Assembly: GCF_028307215.1 (NCBI RefSeq)
Contig: NZ_JAQMHV010000004.1
Span: forward strand, 178,458-242,457
Source: Falsirhodobacter sp. 20TX0035
GTDB taxonomy: Bacteria; Pseudomonadota; Alphaproteobacteria; Rhodobacterales; Rhodobacteraceae
Direction of reading: 5' to 3'
DNA length: 64,000 bases
Shown: positions 55,205-63,650 of the stretch, one piece after another
How the letters are laid out: every line of letters starts with the position of its first letter
Position numbering within the stretch: the stretch's first letter is position 1
Made by a program: the position numbers and the translations under genes
Notes under the pieces: model-generated
Database searches by the model: none
Told to the model about the DNA's origin: nothing
Seen by the model: the letters and a program-made list of their open reading frames with translations, nothing else

Positions 55205-56794
55205 TCACCGCAGGTAATCGACCAGCTGGCGGGTGGAGCCGTCCTTGCCTTCGGCGGAGGCGCCTTCAAGGATCGGCTGCAACGCCAGCGCCAGTTCCTT
55301 CCCAAGCTCCACCCCCCACTGATCGTAGGAGTTGATGCCGAGGATCACGCCCTCCACGAACACACGGTGTTCGTAAAGCGCCACGATCTGGCCCAGCACG
55401 AAGGGCGTCAGCTTGGGATAGCACAGCGTGGTGGACGGGCGGTTGCCGGGGAAGACGCGGTGGCGGGCCTGACGGTCCAGTTCCGCCCCCTCCATGCCCT
55501 TCTTGCGCTGGATCTCCGTCGCCTGCTCCAGCGACCGGCCGCGCAGCAGCGCCTCGGACTGGGCCAGGCAGTTGGCGACCAGAAGGCGGTGCTGGTGGGC
55601 CAGATCCGGCTCATGCCCCTCACGCCCCACAAGGAATTCACAGGGGATGACGCGGGTGCCCTGATGGATCAGCTGATAGAAGGCGTGCTGGCCGTTCGTC
55701 CCCGGCTCCCCCCAGACGACGGGGCCGGAATGAATGGCAAGGTCCGCGCCGTTCATCGACACGCGCTTGCCGTTCGATTCCATCTCAAGCTGCTGAAGAT
55801 AGGCGGGAAGGCGCGCCAGACGCTGTTCATAGGGCAGCACGGCGCGGGTGGCGTAATCGCAGATCTGGTTGTGCCAGATCCCGACCAGCGCCAGCAGGAC
55901 GGGCAGGTTTTCCGACAGGTCGGCCTCACGGAAATGCGCGTCCATGGCGGCGCCGCCGGCCAGGAACTGGTCGAACTCCTCCGGCCCGATGGCGAGCATC
56001 AGGGCAAGGCCGATCGGGCCCCACATCGAATAGCGGCCGCCGACCCAATCCTCGAACCCGAAGACGCGGGACGGATCGATGCCGAAGGCAGCCGTCTTGT
56101 CCGCCGCGGTGGACACGGCGACGAACTGCGTCGCGGGTTCTGCGACCGCCTTCGCCATCCACGCCTTCGCGGTTTCGGCGTTGGTCATCGTCTCGATCGT
56201 GGTGAAGGTCTTGGAGGCGACGATCACCAGCGTGGTCGCCGGATCCAGCCCCTTCAGCACGTCCGCGATATGCGCCCCGTCCACGTTCGACACGAAATGC
56301 GTGCGCAGATCCTCGGCATAGGGGGACAGGGCGATGGCGGCCATGGCCGGGCCAAGGTCCGACCCGCCGATGCCGATGTTCACCACATCCGTGATGCGCC
56401 CGCCCTGGCCCGCGAAGGCGCCGCTGCGCACGTCGCGCGCGAAGGCCTGCATCCGGGCGTGGGTTTCGCGCAGCGCCACCGTCACGTCCGTCCCATCCAC
56501 GAGGACGGGGTCGTTCATGTTGCGCAGCGCGGTGTGCAGAACGGCGCGATGCTCCGTCTCGTTGATGCGGGCGCCGCGGAACATTGCTTCGCGCTTGGTG
56601 GCCAGATCCGCACCCTGGGCCAGGCCCAGAAGCAGGTCCAGCCCGGTGTCGCAGATGTTGGTCTTGGAAAAGTCGAACAGCAGATCGTCGACGCGGGCCG
56701 AAAAGGCCCCGGCGCGGGCGTCGTCGAAAAGGGTCAGGATGGGACGGTCCGCGACCATCCGGTGATGGTCGCGCAGGGCCTGCCAGGTGTTCAT
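55205..56794 (-). CDS. pgi: Glucose-6-phosphate isomerase
   Basis: Enzyme of 529 residues interconverting glucose-6-phosphate and fructose-6-phosphate. Signatures: [29 protein letters not shown], the family pattern [20 protein letters not shown], and the C-terminal catalytic region [18 protein letters not shown]. The start at 56794 ([12 protein letters not shown]) has GAGGAG upstream; upstream in-frame residues are not conserved. Last gene of the zwf-pgl-pgi operon. Confidence 0.97.
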   Translation of the reverse strand: MNTWQALRDHHRMVADRPILTLFDDARAGAFSARVDDLLFDFSKTNICDTGLDLLLGLAQGADLATKREAMFRGARINETEHRAVLHTALRNMNDPVLVDGTDVTVALRETHARMQAFARDVRSGAFAGQGGRITDVVNIGIGGSDLGPAMAAIALSPYAEDLRTHFVSNVDGAHIADVLKGLDPATTLVIVASKTFTTIETMTNAETAKAWMAKAVAEPATQFVAVSTAADKTAAFGIDPSRVFGFEDWVGGRYSMWGPIGLALMLAIGPEEFDQFLAGGAAMDAHFREADLSENLPVLLALVGIWHNQICDYATRAVLPYEQRLARLPAYLQQLEMESNGKRVSMNGADLAIHSGPVVWGEPGTNGQHAFYQLIHQGTRVIPCEFLVGREGHEPDLAHQHRLLVANCLAQSEALLRGRSLEQATEIQRKKGMEGAELDRQARHRVFPGNRPSTTLCYPKLTPFVLGQIVALYEHRVFVEGVILGINSYDQWGVELGKELALALQPILEGASAEGKDGSTRQLVDYLR

Positions 56795-56804
56795 GAAAGT
56801 CTCC

Positions 56805-57476
56805 TCATTCGGCCCAATGGACCGCAATATCGTTCAGGAAGGCCCGGATCGGCGCCTCGATGGTGGGTAGCTTTTCCGCCCGTTCCAGCGCGGCGCGCTT
56901 TTCGGGGCCGGTGATCAGAAGGTGCGAATAGATGGCTTGCTTCAGGGGCCGCGCGGTCAGGGTCACGCGCGGCTCCCCTGCGCCCTCGGCCCGCATGGGC
57001 AGCAGAAGGGGGGCCTTGTCGGACAGCGCCTCCTCCAGCCGGTCGGCGCCGGGGAACAGCGACGCCGTGTGCATGTCCGCCCCCATGCCCAGCAGAAGGA
57101 CCGAGATGGGAAGATGCGGCTCCACCCCCTCGATCAGCGTGTCGATCGCGTCCTCGGGCCGGTCGGCGGGGGCATAAAGCGGCACGTAGTTCGCCGCCGC
57201 CGCGCGCCCTGTCAGCAGGCGCTGGCGCAGAAGGCGGGTGTTCGACCGGGCGTTGTCCTCGGGCACCCAGCGTTCGTCGTTCAGAAAGACGGTGACGTTC
57301 TCCCATTCCAGGTCGACGCCCGACAGCGTGTCGAAGATCGGACCCGGCGTGCTGCCGCCGGGCACGCACAGGCTTGCCTTCCCTTCGCGCCGCAGGACGT
57401 CGCCCAGCTGGCTCGCGATCTTGTTGGCAAGGCGCAGATACAGGAACTCCCGGTCCGGATAGTCGTGAAAGTTCAT
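56805..57476 (-). CDS. pgl: 6-phosphogluconolactonase
   Basis: Enzyme of 223 residues (DevB/Pgl type) hydrolysing 6-phosphogluconolactone, the product of Zwf. It has [33 protein letters not shown] and [20 protein letters not shown], all family signatures. Its start overlaps the zwf stop (57473-57476), and pgi follows after 10 bases, so the three enzymes are made together. Confidence 0.95.
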   Translation of the reverse strand: MNFHDYPDREFLYLRLANKIASQLGDVLRREGKASLCVPGGSTPGPIFDTLSGVDLEWENVTVFLNDERWVPEDNARSNTRLLRQRLLTGRAAAANYVPLYAPADRPEDAIDTLIEGVEPHLPISVLLLGMGADMHTASLFPGADRLEEALSDKAPLLLPMRAEGAGEPRVTLTARPLKQAIYSHLLITGPEKRAALERAEKLPTIEAPIRAFLNDIAVHWAE

Positions 57477-58927
57477 TCGTGGATCTCCCTCCAGCGACGG
57501 CCGTCGCGATGCAGAAGCATCAACGCATCTTCCGGCCCCGAGGTTGCAGGTTCATAGGCGTGCGGACGATCGCCGCGCGTTTCCCAGCCTTCGATGATCG
57601 GGTCGGCCCAAGCCCAGGCGGCCTCCACCTCGTCCCCGCGCATGAACAGGGTCTGGTTGCCGCGGATCACGTCCATGATCAGCCGTTCGTAGGCGTCGGG
57701 GATGTCTTCCCCGTCCGCGCCCAGCGCCTTGGCGAAGGACATGTCCAGAGGCACCTGCGTCAGGCGCATGCCGCCCGGACCCGGTTCCTTGATCATGACC
57801 TTCAGGTTGATCCCCTCGTTCGGTTGCAGGCGGATCACCAGGACGTTCTGGCGGCCTTCCTCGGGATCGTCGAAGATGGAATGGGGCGGGCGGCGGAAGA
57901 AGACCGCGATCTCGGACGTGCGGGCCTTCAGGCGCTTGCCCGTGCGCAGGTAGAAGGGCGTGCCCTTCCACCGCCAGTTGGAGATGCCGACCTTCAGCGC
58001 GACGAAGCTTTCCGTCCGGCTGTCGGGGTTCTCCGCATCCTCAAGGTAACCCGGCTTGCCGCCGCCCGCCTTGTACTGGCCGCGCACGATGCTTTCGGGA
58101 CGCACGGGTTCCAGCGCACGGATGACCTTCAGCTTTTCGTCCCGCACCGCGTCGGGGTCGAAGTGATAGGGCGGCTCCATCGCGATCAGGCACAAAAGCT
58201 GCATCATGTGGTTCTGCACCATGTCGCGCATCGCGCCCGAGGTGTCGTAATACGCCCCCCGCCCGTCCACGCCCACGGTTTCGGCCACGGTGATCTGCAC
58301 GTGGTCGATGTATTCGGTCTTCCACAACGGTTCGAACAGGATGTTGGCAAAGCGGACGGCCATCAGGTTCTGGACCGTTTCCTTGCCCAGATAATGATCG
58401 ATCCGGTAGATCTGCTGTTCGCTGAAATGTTCGGCCAGCGTCGCGTTCAGCTTGCGGGCCGAGGCGAGGTCCTTGCCGAAGGGCTTTTCCACCACGATCC
58501 GGCTTTCGGCGTCCGCGATGCCGAACTGGTGCAGCCGTTCGGCCAAGGCCCCGAACAGCGACGGCGCGACCGAGAAGTAGAAGGCGTGGATCTTGCCCGA
58601 CCGCATCTCGGCCGCAAGCTCGGGCCAGCCTGCGTCGCCTGTGGCGTCGATCTGGACATAACGGATGTGGCCCAGGAAATCCTGCAACGTCTTCCCGTCG
58701 CGCTTGGTGTCGGGCAGGAACTCCTCCACCGAACTGCGGACCATCTCGCGGAACTGGCCGCCGTCCATCTCGGACCGGGCGGCGCCGATGATGCGGCTGT
58801 CCTCCGGGATCTGCCCGGCCAGATAGCGGCGGTACAGGCTGGGCAGGATCTTGCGGCGGGCGAGGTCGCCCGTCCCCCCGAAAATCACCAGGTCGAAAGG
58901 ATCCACCGGGATCGTGCGCGAGACCAT
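57473..58927 (-). CDS. zwf: Glucose-6-phosphate 1-dehydrogenase
   Basis: NAD(P)-dependent enzyme of 484 residues for the first step of the Entner-Doudoroff and oxidative pentose phosphate routes. The nucleotide motif VIFGGTGDLARRKILPSLY and the active-site RIDHYLGKETVQNLMAVRFAN are present. The start at 58927 (MVSRTIPVDPFDLV) has GGAGG six bases upstream; the longer frame upstream has no conserved sequence. First gene of the operon. Confidence 0.96.
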   Translation of the reverse strand: MVSRTIPVDPFDLVIFGGTGDLARRKILPSLYRRYLAGQIPEDSRIIGAARSEMDGGQFREMVRSSVEEFLPDTKRDGKTLQDFLGHIRYVQIDATGDAGWPELAAEMRSGKIHAFYFSVAPSLFGALAERLHQFGIADAESRIVVEKPFGKDLASARKLNATLAEHFSEQQIYRIDHYLGKETVQNLMAVRFANILFEPLWKTEYIDHVQITVAETVGVDGRGAYYDTSGAMRDMVQNHMMQLLCLIAMEPPYHFDPDAVRDEKLKVIRALEPVRPESIVRGQYKAGGGKPGYLEDAENPDSRTESFVALKVGISNWRWKGTPFYLRTGKRLKARTSEIAVFFRRPPHSIFDDPEEGRQNVLVIRLQPNEGINLKVMIKEPGPGGMRLTQVPLDMSFAKALGADGEDIPDAYERLIMDVIRGNQTLFMRGDEVEAAWAWADPIIEGWETRGDRPHAYEPATSGPEDALMLLHRDGRRWREIHE

Positions 58928-59171
58928 GAGCATCCTCCAGCCGGTCCATTCCTTGGCGCGCGCCCCGTATCCAGGCCACGCGATCACCCGGACCATAGGA
59001 ACTGCCGCACCGCCCCGCAAGCGGTTGATGCGCAACCGGATCAAGCGTCATGGAGGCCGGTCGCCATGGGCGCGAAAGGCGGGCCGCACCGGCTTTCTTC
59101 GGCAGGACCGGAACCTTCCCTTCCGCAGCTTTGTTTCCGAACCGACACATATCCAGCCCCGGGGAGCCGAC

Positions 59172-59360
59172 ATGGCCGATCTGCACAAGAAGGGACCGAA
59201 ACGTCCCACGAAAGTGATCTACATCATCGCGGCGATCGTGGCCGTCATCATCGTCACCATCTTCGTGGGCATGAACATCTCCCACAAGAACGAGATGGAA
59301 GACGCGCAGCAGCAGGGCGAGACGCCGATCAACGCTCCGGCCGCGAACCCGACCCGCTGA
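59172..59360 (+). CDS. Small single-span membrane protein (62 residues)
   Basis: Protein of 62 residues: a basic N-terminus (ADLHKKGPKRPTK), one helix (VIYIIAAIVAVIIVTIFVGM) and a polar periplasmic tail rich in Gln, Ala and Pro. The start at 59172 has GGGGAG seven bases upstream. It is divergent from zwf and 28 bases before the next gene, so both may be one operon. Function unknown. Confidence 0.75.
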   Translation: MADLHKKGPKRPTKVIYIIAAIVAVIIVTIFVGMNISHKNEMEDAQQQGETPINAPAANPTR

Positions 59361-59388
59361 CCCCCTCCCAAACCCGAAAGGAACCGTC

Positions 59389-59712
59389 ATGATCGAAGGC
59401 CTGTATCACGCCCACTTCTCCACCGACAAGGATCAGGGGGATGGGGTCGCCTATCTTCAGGATGGCAAGCTGCACGGTGGCGATTCCGCGATGTATTATC
59501 GCGGCACCTATTCCGTGGACGGTGACCGCTTCGAGGCGGATCTCGAGGTGGGCTGCCACACCGAGAACACGCCCATCACCTCCATCACCGGGGCGGAAGT
59601 GGCGCGCCACAAGATCAGCGGCACGGTGGACGGCGAGAAGGTCGTGTGCAAGGCGCAGACCGATCAGTCGCCAAGCGTCGAACTGGACCTGGTGCTGACG
59701 CCCATCGCCTGA
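59389..59712 (+). CDS. GrlR-family protein
   Basis: Protein of 107 residues. The pattern GLYHAHFST...GVAYLQDGKLHGGDSAMYYRGTYSVDGDRFEADLEV (quoted in parts) matches the beta-barrel GrlR family, named after the negative regulator of type III secretion in attaching-effacing E. coli. In non-pathogens homologues have unknown roles, possibly ligand binding. AAAGGAA lies before the start. A hairpin (59719-59749) follows. Confidence 0.75.
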   Translation: MIEGLYHAHFSTDKDQGDGVAYLQDGKLHGGDSAMYYRGTYSVDGDRFEADLEVGCHTENTPITSITGAEVARHKISGTVDGEKVVCKAQTDQSPSVELDLVLTPIA

Positions 59713-59718
59713 CGAAAA

Positions 59719-59749
59719 GGTCCGCGGGGCATCATGCGCACCGCGGACC
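59719..59749 (+). terminator. Hairpin after the GrlR-like gene
   Basis: GGTCCGCGG pairs with CCGCGGACC around a 13-base loop; a run of five T begins ten bases later, so termination is plausible but not classical. Confidence 0.5.
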
Positions 59750-59828
59750 ATGATCGTGTTTTTCCGTTCGGGGCTGCAACATTTCAAGCCTTTGGCGGTT
59801 TCCCTGTTCTACAACAGGACTGCCTCCC

Positions 59829-59963
59829 ATGAAAAAACTCGCATTCAGCCTTCTTGCCATCGGCCTTTTCGCAGGGGCCAGTGCGACCGCCGGATTGGCG
59901 GATCGCGGCGACACCTGCGACGCGCTCATCGTCTCCCGGATGATCTTCGATCACGGGTGCTGA
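59829..59963 (+). CDS. Small secreted peptide (44 residues)
   Basis: ATG at 59829 opens a frame with a typical Sec signal (MKKLAFSLLAIGLFAGASAT, cleavage near ATA-GLAD) and a mature part of about 20 residues containing two cysteines (DTCDALIVSRMIFDHGC). The ribosome binding site is weak. The clear signal peptide makes it likely to be real; the role is unknown. It lies at the edge of the lysis-gene region and is convergent with it. Confidence 0.55.
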   Translation: MKKLAFSLLAIGLFAGASATAGLADRGDTCDALIVSRMIFDHGC

Positions 59964-59968
59964 GGGGT

Positions 59969-60178
59969 TCAGGCTTTCGGGCAACCGCCCTCGAACCCGA
60001 TCACGACATCCGTGGCGGCCTCGCCCACAGGATCGGGCGTTTCGGGATGCGTCTCAAGCGCGCTCCGCAGCCCGGCCACGTAAGGCGACAGTGGGACGCA
60101 CAGCGCGTCAGTCCCGATGCGAGGCGCGCAGCCGCTCACGCCAATCGCCGCTGCCAGTCCGAGAATCCACCACCGCAT
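59969..60178 (-). CDS. Rz1-like outer-membrane spanin lipoprotein
   Basis: Protein of 69 residues with a signal ending in lipobox VSGC (Cys at residue 17), short mature part with Pro residues. Its 5' end lies inside the Rz-like gene in another frame (71-base overlap), the hallmark of Rz/Rz1 spanin pairs. GGAGG lies seven bases before the ATG. Together with the partner it would bridge inner and outer membranes to complete host lysis. The mature sequence is not distinctive, so the assignment rests on architecture and context. Confidence 0.65.
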   Translation of the reverse strand: MRWWILGLAAAIGVSGCAPRIGTDALCVPLSPYVAGLRSALETHPETPDPVGEAATDVVIGFEGGCPKA

Positions 60179-60338
60179 CCTGCACCTCCGTCTGTTTTTG
60201 AATCGTCGCCTCCGCCTGCTGCTGGCGGACCGTGGCCGTCACCTCCGCCTTGCCCTGCGCGCGACCGCGCAGATAGGCGATGAGCACGCCGAGGATCGCC
60301 GCCCCGGCGGTGCCGAGAATTGCGCCCAATCCGTCCAT
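60108..60338 (-). CDS. Rz-like inner-membrane spanin
   Basis: Protein of 76 residues with one N-terminal membrane anchor (LGAILGTAGAAILGVLIAYL) and a charged helical, coiled-coil-like remainder rich in Gln, Glu, Arg and Ala (RQQQAEATIQKQTEVQDAVV). This is the layout of phage i-spanins. Its ATG shares a base with the holin-like stop, and the Rz1-like gene starts within it. Short for an Rz protein (lambda Rz has 153 residues). Confidence 0.65.
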   Translation of the reverse strand: MDGLGAILGTAGAAILGVLIAYLRGRAQGKAEVTATVRQQQAEATIQKQTEVQDAVVDSRTGSGDWRERLRASHRD

Positions 60339-60553
60339 CACGTCACCGGCAGGTTGGCGCGGTCGGGCACGAAATAGCCGATCGCCATGGCGATCAGGAT
60401 GCCCGCCAGCGTCGACATGCCGGGGCCCGAGATCGGCGGCCAGAAGGCAAAGACCTCGGACCAGGCCGATGTGATGACCGCCGCGCTGATGCCGCCGGCC
60501 ATCAGCTTGTTCGTCGGCGCGCGGGACAGTTGGGTGGCAAGGGGCATCGTCAT
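60338..60553 (-). CDS. Holin-like membrane protein
   Basis: Protein of 71 residues with two membrane segments (LMAGGISAAVITSAW and MSTLAGILIAMAIGYFV) separated by a Pro-rich turn, and a charged C-terminus. Size, topology and position directly after the endolysin support a holin or pinholin that times lysis. Its ATG overlaps the endolysin TGA (ATGA). No sequence-specific holin motif exists, so context decides. Confidence 0.7.
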   Translation of the reverse strand: MTMPLATQLSRAPTNKLMAGGISAAVITSAWSEVFAFWPPISGPGMSTLAGILIAMAIGYFVPDRANLPVT

Positions 60554-61296
60554 TCTCCGTGGATGAGGGATTTGATCCGGGCGTTCCGCGCCGCCAGATC
60601 GTCCAGAGCGGCCTGCTGGCCCGGACCCCACCGGTCATCGATGGTGCGGGCGTACAGGCCCATGTCGTTCAGCACGGTCTGAATGGTGCGGTTGCGAGAA
60701 TCCCGGCTGCCATAGGCCAGAGGGCCGACGGGCGCAGCGGCATCTCCGGCCACCAGGGTCAGCGCCTCGGCCGCGGACAGGGTCCGGGCCGGGGTCCAGA
60801 TCACGCGGCGCCGGCTGTCCACCTGCCAGACGCTGACGGGTCCCTTGGGATAGGTGCCGTGCAGGAACAGGTCACGCTCTGCCGTGCGGCGCGGGATGAT
60901 CTCGGCCGGTTTCTTCCAGCTGAGGAACAGCGCCCCCGCCCGCGCCCGGTCGCCCGCGTTCAGCGCCTCGGTCAGCGAGGCCTTCGCGATGGCGCCGGTG
61001 TTGTAGTGAAAGCTGACCAGCGCGTCGAGCTCGTGGGGCGCAAGGTCCACCCGCACCGCCACCAGAACATCCTCCGTGTAGCGGGCAAGGTCGCGCCGGA
61101 AGACGGCGGCCACCTCGGCCAATGCCCTGTCCAGATCCGCCGGCATCCCCACGGGCAGATCCGCCGGATCGGGTGCCCCCGCCGCCGCCGTGTGCCCGAT
61201 CCCGTAGGTGGGCACGTTCACGCTGTCCATATAAGGCCCCGGCACGATGCCTTCGTGCTGCATCAGGGCCACAAGGCCCCGGTCCGATACCTGCAT
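60550..61296 (-). CDS. Phage-type endolysin (GH24 lysozyme)
   Basis: Protein of 248 residues. The GH24 catalytic triad E15, D24, T30 with spacing E-x8-D-x5-T is seen in HEGIVPGPYMDSVNVPTYGIGH, followed by a helical body with SFHYNTGAIAKASLTEALNAGDRA. The C-terminal 60 residues (NRTIQTVLNDMGLYARTIDDRWGPGQQAAL) look like a peptidoglycan-binding domain. There is no signal peptide, so release needs a holin. The start at 61296 has AGGAGA six bases upstream. It is the first of four overlapping lysis genes. Confidence 0.88.
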   Translation of the reverse strand: MQVSDRGLVALMQHEGIVPGPYMDSVNVPTYGIGHTAAAGAPDPADLPVGMPADLDRALAEVAAVFRRDLARYTEDVLVAVRVDLAPHELDALVSFHYNTGAIAKASLTEALNAGDRARAGALFLSWKKPAEIIPRRTAERDLFLHGTYPKGPVSVWQVDSRRRVIWTPARTLSAAEALTLVAGDAAAPVGPLAYGSRDSRNRTIQTVLNDMGLYARTIDDRWGPGQQAALDDLAARNARIKSLIHGE

Positions 61297-61555
61297 GATG
61301 ATCTCCTGGCAGGAAGAAGTCGTTCGTGAGGGTCGAACAGGGTTGCTGTGCAACGTTCAAGGCGCAGTGCGTCCCGGAAACAATGTCACCCATCCCAGAC
61401 CCGACGGATTCGCGAGGGACAGAAGACATCATCGGGATTGATCAGGGGGAAAGCGCCCGCGCGGGCATGCGCAACACGAGGGCAGGAGACAAACGTGCCT
61501 GCGACCGCGTCAGGCGACACGCAGCGGCAACATCATGGGTATCAGGAAGACTGCT
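61297..61555. other. 259-base gap between endolysin and tRNA-Cys
   Basis: No gene or clear promoter is seen. If the lysis genes came from a prophage inserted at the tRNA 3' end, the attachment site would be at the 61556 end of this gap; no integrase gene lies here. Confidence 0.4.
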
Positions 61556-61629
61556 TGGAGGCGGGTACCGGAATCGAACCGGTCTTCACGGATTTGCAAT
61601 CCGGTGCATAGCCTGCCTGCCCACCCGCC
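61556..61629 (-). tRNA. tRNA-Cys (anticodon GCA)
   Basis: Minus-strand cloverleaf of 74 bases including an encoded CCA end. Acceptor GGCGGGT pairs with ACCCGCC, the anticodon stem GGATT/AATCC encloses the GCA anticodon, and the T arm contains GGTTCGATTCC. tRNA-Cys is a frequent integration site for phages and islands; the lysis genes lie on its 3' side. Confidence 0.96.
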
Positions 61630-61684
61630 GTAGACCAAGACAAACAGGGGTTTAGATCACGTCGTGAAACGATGCAAGCCCCTG

Positions 61685-61708
61685 CTCTCAACATTCCTCT
61701 CAACATTC
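61685..61708. repeat. 12-base tandem duplication
   Basis: CTCTCAACATTC occurs twice in direct succession, 56 bases upstream of the tRNA-Cys gene in its reading direction. It could affect the tRNA promoter or mark an old insertion edge. Confidence 0.6.
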
Positions 61709-61730
61709 CTGATTCGGGCTTTGTTCGTTC

Positions 61731-62015
61731 CTAAGTGCCATCGCCCCAGGCATACATCCCTTTGCGGTTTCGCTTGTCATCGATTTGCTTCTCGAGATCG
61801 GGGATCTTGAGGCACCACTGCCGAACCGCTTCCAAGGCCTCTTCCATGGTGTCTGCATAGCCTAGAGACGCAGGGTAAAGCTGAACGGACCAATTCCATT
61901 CCTTTGTCGCGTATGTCGTCTGATACATGACGCGGCCTACCTTGATGTGCTTGTACAGCACCAGCCAGTCGGTGTGATTTCCCTCGCCGGGCCATGTCAG
62001 CTTGCGTGTCCACAT
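61731..62015 (-). CDS. Hypothetical protein (94 residues)
   Basis: The frame encodes a Trp-rich soluble protein (six Trp) with mixed beta and helical character (HIKVGRVMYQTTYATKEWNW, then MEEALEAVRQWCLKIPDLEKQIDD). No family is recognised. The ribosome binding site is weak. Codon use is less GC-rich than in the core genes, in keeping with the accessory region. It lies between tRNA-Cys and the sulfotransferase gene on the same strand. Confidence 0.55.
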   Translation of the reverse strand: MWTRKLTWPGEGNHTDWLVLYKHIKVGRVMYQTTYATKEWNWSVQLYPASLGYADTMEEALEAVRQWCLKIPDLEKQIDDKRNRKGMYAWGDGT

Positions 62016-62078
62016 GCGCGAACATTTGCAGAACTTCGGATGATTCGGAAAGGTGTCGCAGGCGGAGCTTGGCCGTAA

Positions 62079-62699
62079 TTAGGCTGCGCGGCGTTCGTAA
62101 CCGAAGGCGTCGAAGTCAGCGGCATAGAGCTGCTCCAGCGCCTCCAGCGTTTCGGCAGCGATCCGCGGTGGCTTGTAATCGCCCGCAAAGTGGTTGGGAA
62201 TGCCCGTGGTGTGCTTGTCACCGGCAAGTTCGTCCAGCCAGACCGCGACCTTATCCAAGCCATTCTCAAGCTTGAACACCCGGCTCTTCTTGGGGATGAA
62301 GGCGGACTGGGGACGGAAGTGGTTGTCGAAGTCCTGGTGGCTTTTAGGGCCGAAATCTTCCAGCCGCTTGACCCACTCCTTGAAGCTGACCTTCGACTTG
62401 ATGTTGTGCTCCCGATCGCGGTGATAGTGGAAGGCGCTGACCACCCGGTCTACGGGATGACGAACCACCGCGAAGGAGTGGTCGAAGAACCCCATCGGGA
62501 AGAACACGGCCAAGTCCGAGGCCAGAATATGCTGCGGCGACGCTGTTCGGAATTGGCCCGCCTTGTTCGCGTTGTACTTCCGATCCAGAAACGCGAGCTG
62601 CCCGAACCGCTCGACCAGATAGTCCTCGATGCTGGTGCCCGCGCACTTGGGGACATGAGCGAAATAGCACAGTTTCCCCGAAGCCTTGAAGATCGGCAT
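62079..62699 (-). CDS. Sulfotransferase family 2-like protein
   Basis: Protein of 206 residues. The PAPS 5'-phosphosulfate loop reads YFAHVPKCAGTSIEDYL and the 3'-phosphate motif SFAVVRHPVDRVVSAFHYHRD, as in the Sulfotransfer_2 group that acts on carbohydrates. The start at 62699 has GAGGGA upstream. It is AT-richer than the core genes and may belong to a transferred segment modifying surface sugars. It is not closely alike to the sulfotransferase at 24181. Confidence 0.88.
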   Translation of the reverse strand: MPIFKASGKLCYFAHVPKCAGTSIEDYLVERFGQLAFLDRKYNANKAGQFRTASPQHILASDLAVFFPMGFFDHSFAVVRHPVDRVVSAFHYHRDREHNIKSKVSFKEWVKRLEDFGPKSHQDFDNHFRPQSAFIPKKSRVFKLENGLDKVAVWLDELAGDKHTTGIPNHFAGDYKPPRIAAETLEALEQLYAADFDAFGYERRAA

Positions 62700-63191
62700 C
62701 CATGTCCCTCGCGTTGTTGGCTTATCCAGTAGAATGAAACACGCATAGGAAGATGGGGTAAAGGTAAAATCTTCTCTAAATTGCGCACTGATCAGCTGGG
62801 CCTCTGATGCCTGCGGTTTGGCCCTATTACCCTGCCTCCTGCGCTGGTTCCTGATCCACAGTGACTTTGCCTTTCATGCGATATGGATGACCGCGCCTGT
62901 GGATGTAGGCATGACCATGGCCAACGGCGCCTCCGCCTCTGGCTCCGGCTTCATCGACGCCGCCAGTTCCACCAGATCGGCCGTCAGAGGCTGCAAGCTG
63001 ACGGCCAGGCTTTCGAGGATCTGGGGTTGGGTGCGCATCTGCATAGCGACAGCCGTTAACCATGTTGACGCCGCTCACGTTCACGTTACGGTTGAGCAGC
63101 CGAGGCAGCCGGCATACAGGCAGAAGCGGGGGCGGTCCGGCGACCCCCGCCGCCTGACCCCGATGCCCCGCGCAAAAGCTCAGGAGGTCGC
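62700..63191. other. 492-base stretch with one doubtful small gene
   Basis: Between the sulfotransferase gene and the divergent gene at 63192 only the 56-codon frame at 62874-63044 is plausible. The first 120 bases are AT-rich and may carry the sulfotransferase promoter. Longer open frames crossing this region on either strand have low-complexity, Gly/Ala-rich translations and no ribosome binding site. Confidence 0.4.
62874..63044 (-). CDS. Possible small protein (56 residues)
   Basis: A frame starting ATG-CAG-ATG encodes a helix-rich peptide (LESLAVSLQPLTADLVELAA) with an acidic Pro/Glu stretch and a hydrophobic end. The regular amphipathic pattern looks like real coding sequence, and such short proteins are common in phage-derived regions. 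There is no good ribosome binding site, so confidence is low. Confidence 0.35.
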   Translation of the reverse strand: MQMRTQPQILESLAVSLQPLTADLVELAASMKPEPEAEAPLAMVMPTSTGAVIHIA

Positions 63192-63650
63192 ATGCCTTTC
63201 TACAGGGAATACAAGCGATACGAGGTTCACCTCGAAGGCCCTTTCAGCGATCAAGATCCGTATGTTGGGTGGAAGGTCCTCGGGTTCGGAAAAGAACATG
63301 CGGCAGGCGACGGCCATTCCCGACAGGATGCCTTCGAAGCCGCCTGTGCAGCGATCAACCGAATAGAGGCTGATCCCTACCGCTTTGCGATCAACCTCAT
63401 CGGATATCCGGACCATCCCGAAGGCGATGTCATAACTGATGGTGGTGAAGTTCTGGGGCGCTGGTGCATAAGCACGCTTCAGGATGAGATCCGTTTCATC
63501 GACTTCTATCCCCCTGATGCTTCGGTGCCACTGTTTTCGGATCGTTCAGCGTGGCCGCTCTGTGCGGAGATACGAGAATGGCACGAAGCACAAGGTGACG
63601 GTAAACCAGACCCCAGATCTTCCGCCGCTATCGCGGCAGACGGTCCTTGA
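63192..63650 (+). CDS. Hypothetical protein (152 residues)
   Basis: A strong AGGAGG ribosome binding site lies five bases before the ATG. The protein is soluble and acidic, with segments KRYEVHLEGPFSDQDPYVGWK, RQDAFEAACAAINRIEADPY and CISTLQDEIRFIDFYPPDA. No family was recognised. Its end overlaps the convergent gene at 63628 by 23 bases. Confidence 0.65.
   Translation: MPFYREYKRYEVHLEGPFSDQDPYVGWKVLGFGKEHAAGDGHSRQDAFEAACAAINRIEADPYRFAINLIGYPDHPEGDVITDGGEVLGRWCISTLQDEIRFIDFYPPDASVPLFSDRSAWPLCAEIREWHEAQGDGKPDPRSSAAIAADGP

Noticed and set aside
62818..63366. 182-codon plus-strand and 85-codon minus-strand open frames
   Set aside because: Low-complexity translations, no ribosome binding site, and the plus-strand one runs into the better-supported gene at 63192.
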